From: Miltoncostaea oceani
Lineage (GTDB): Bacteria; Actinomycetota; Thermoleophilia; Miltoncostaeales; Miltoncostaeaceae
DNA: 64,000 nucleotides
NCBI RefSeq assembly: GCF_018141545.1
Contig: NZ_CP064356.1
Coordinates: forward strand, 3,609,001-3,673,000
Direction of reading: 5' to 3'
Shown: positions 63,335-64,000 of the stretch, piece by piece
Numbering within the stretch: position 1 is the first letter of the stretch
Layout: each line of letters opens with the position of its first letter
The notes under the pieces: generated by a model
Told to the model about the DNA's origin: nothing
The model's input: the letters and a program-made list of their open reading frames with translations, nothing else
The model's database searches: none
Made by a program: the position numbers and the translations under genes

Positions 63335-64000
63335 ATGGCGGCGCGCGGAAGCGGCGGCGCGGCGGCCCTCGCCGGCATCGTCGCGCTGGTCGGCGCCGAG
63401 GCGGACCTGGAGCAGGCCCTCCCGCGGGCACTCGACGTCGTCGCCGCCGCGACGGGCGCCGCGACGGTGGCGATCTACCTCGGCGACCCGGCGGCCGGCG
63501 GGCTGGAGCTGCGGGGCGTCGGCGGCCCGGGCGACGGGGGGACGCGCCCGACCACGGGGTTGCGTCCCGCGACGGCGCCGGGGGTCTGCGCCGCGCTGGC
63601 GGCGGGACGGGACGCCGACGAGGGGGCGCTCGGGGACGAGCTGGAGGCCCTCGGGCTGGAGGGCGGCCGCATCCTGCCGACGCGTGTCGGGGGCCGCACC
63701 GTCGCCGCGCTCGGGCTGGCGCCGGCGCCGCTGCAGGACGACGACGACGCCACCTCGCTGCGCACGGCCGCCCAGTTCCTCGGTCTCGGATTGCGGAATA
63801 CGCAACTCGCTTCGGGTGTCCGGGACCGGGTGCGGGAGCTCGACCGCCAGGCGGTGCAGCTCGGGGCGTTGACCGAGGTCGCCCGCCGGGTGGCGGCGGC
63901 CCTGGAGCCGGCCGACGCCCACCGCGTCGTCGTCGCGGAGGCCCGGGCCCTCGTCCGCGCCCACCGGGCGGTGCTGCTGCTCCCGGGTCGCGGTGGCGGG
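63335..64000 (+). CDS. GAF-domain sensor protein (probable histidine kinase), 3' end cut by window
   Basis: An open frame from the ATG at 63335 to the window end, 222 codons so far. Residues 10-150 form a GAF domain (LEQALPRALDVVAAATGAAT, VAIYLGDPAAGGLELRGVGG), then a helical/coiled linker (RNTQLASGVRDRVRELDRQA) and the start of a second GAF domain (LTEVARRVAAALEPADAHRV, RAVLLLPGRGGG). This GAF-helix-GAF arrangement is usual for cytoplasmic histidine kinases paired with NarL-type regulators, but the kinase domain lies beyond the window. A short AT-rich patch (GGATTGCGGAATACGCAACT) occurs near 63787. Confidence 0.75.
   Translation, partial: MAARGSGGAAALAGIVALVGAEADLEQALPRALDVVAAATGAATVAIYLGDPAAGGLELRGVGGPGDGGTRPTTGLRPATAPGVCAALAAGRDADEGALGDELEALGLEGGRILPTRVGGRTVAALGLAPAPLQDDDDATSLRTAAQFLGLGLRNTQLASGVRDRVRELDRQAVQLGALTEVARRVAAALEPADAHRVVVAEARALVRAHRAVLLLPGRGGG

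Overview
This window is chromosomal DNA of a very GC-rich bacterium. The base composition (strong G/C in third codon positions), the many GTG starts, the 4-base GTGA/ATGA gene overlaps and the frequent leaderless-type promoters point to an actinobacterium, most likely class Thermoleophilia. The class is inferred from gene content and style; there is no rRNA here to prove it. No transposase, integrase, phage gene, CRISPR array or plasmid function was seen. Both end genes are cut by the window: a response regulator at the left and a GAF-domain sensor at the right.

Left third (1-20.6 kb): housekeeping and stress genes. In order: an OmpR-type response regulator diverging from an HtrA-like membrane protease; a secreted RCC1-repeat protein; a GNAT acetyltransferase coupled to lipB; a polar amino-acid ABC transporter (binding protein, permease, ATPase); rlmN; a probable quinone-stress pair (MhqO-like dioxygenase plus MhqD-like hydrolase) behind a 32-bp palindromic operator; an MFS exporter; a thioredoxin reductase/thioredoxin/FmdB zinc-ribbon/CsoR-like operon; a degenerate receiver protein; a proline-rich surface protein; a HAD hydrolase; and a class A penicillin-binding protein.

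Middle (20.6-36.3 kb): a minus-strand run of polyprenyl-linked glycosylation genes (GT2, GT4, methyltransferase, flippase-like protein, DUF2079 protein, PIG-V-like mannosyltransferase). Next come a compositionally different two-gene module (BadF-type ATPase/sugar kinase plus a small membrane protein with a C-terminal helical domain) and an M28-like membrane protein whose metal ligands are gone. A coupled set then runs trehalose-6-phosphate synthase, moaC and mogA/moaB.

Right (36.3-60 kb): a large plus-strand extracellular polysaccharide locus in four promoter-led blocks. Block 1 (36309-44107) is an LLM oxidoreductase, a secreted propeller-like protein, a GH39-like hydrolase, a methyltransferase, a FlgD-Ig-like protein, an O-antigen-ligase-like protein and a GT4. 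Block 2 (44149-53172) is a second ligase, a GT4, an ATP-grasp enzyme, a deacetylase-GT4 fusion, a GT4, an initiating sugar-phosphate transferase and a second ATP-grasp enzyme. Block 3 (53184-58158) is a Wzz-like protein, two paralogous PQQ-type propellers and a MurJ-like flippase. Block 4 (58169-60029) is a UDP-glucuronate decarboxylase and an ABC ATPase without a normal start codon. Together they could start, extend, modify, flip, ligate and size-control a polymer that may contain xylose.

Far right (60-64 kb): tatA and tatC separated by a 160-bp nested inverted-repeat element, a chorismate mutase, a bifunctional nuclease, tRNA-Ile(GAT), a LuxR-type response regulator and a GAF sensor with three hairpins between them. 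Across the window at least twelve genes show a TANNNT-like -10 box 6-9 bases before an ATG/GTG. In two of these (53184, 58169) the stop codon of the upstream gene is the first half of that box.
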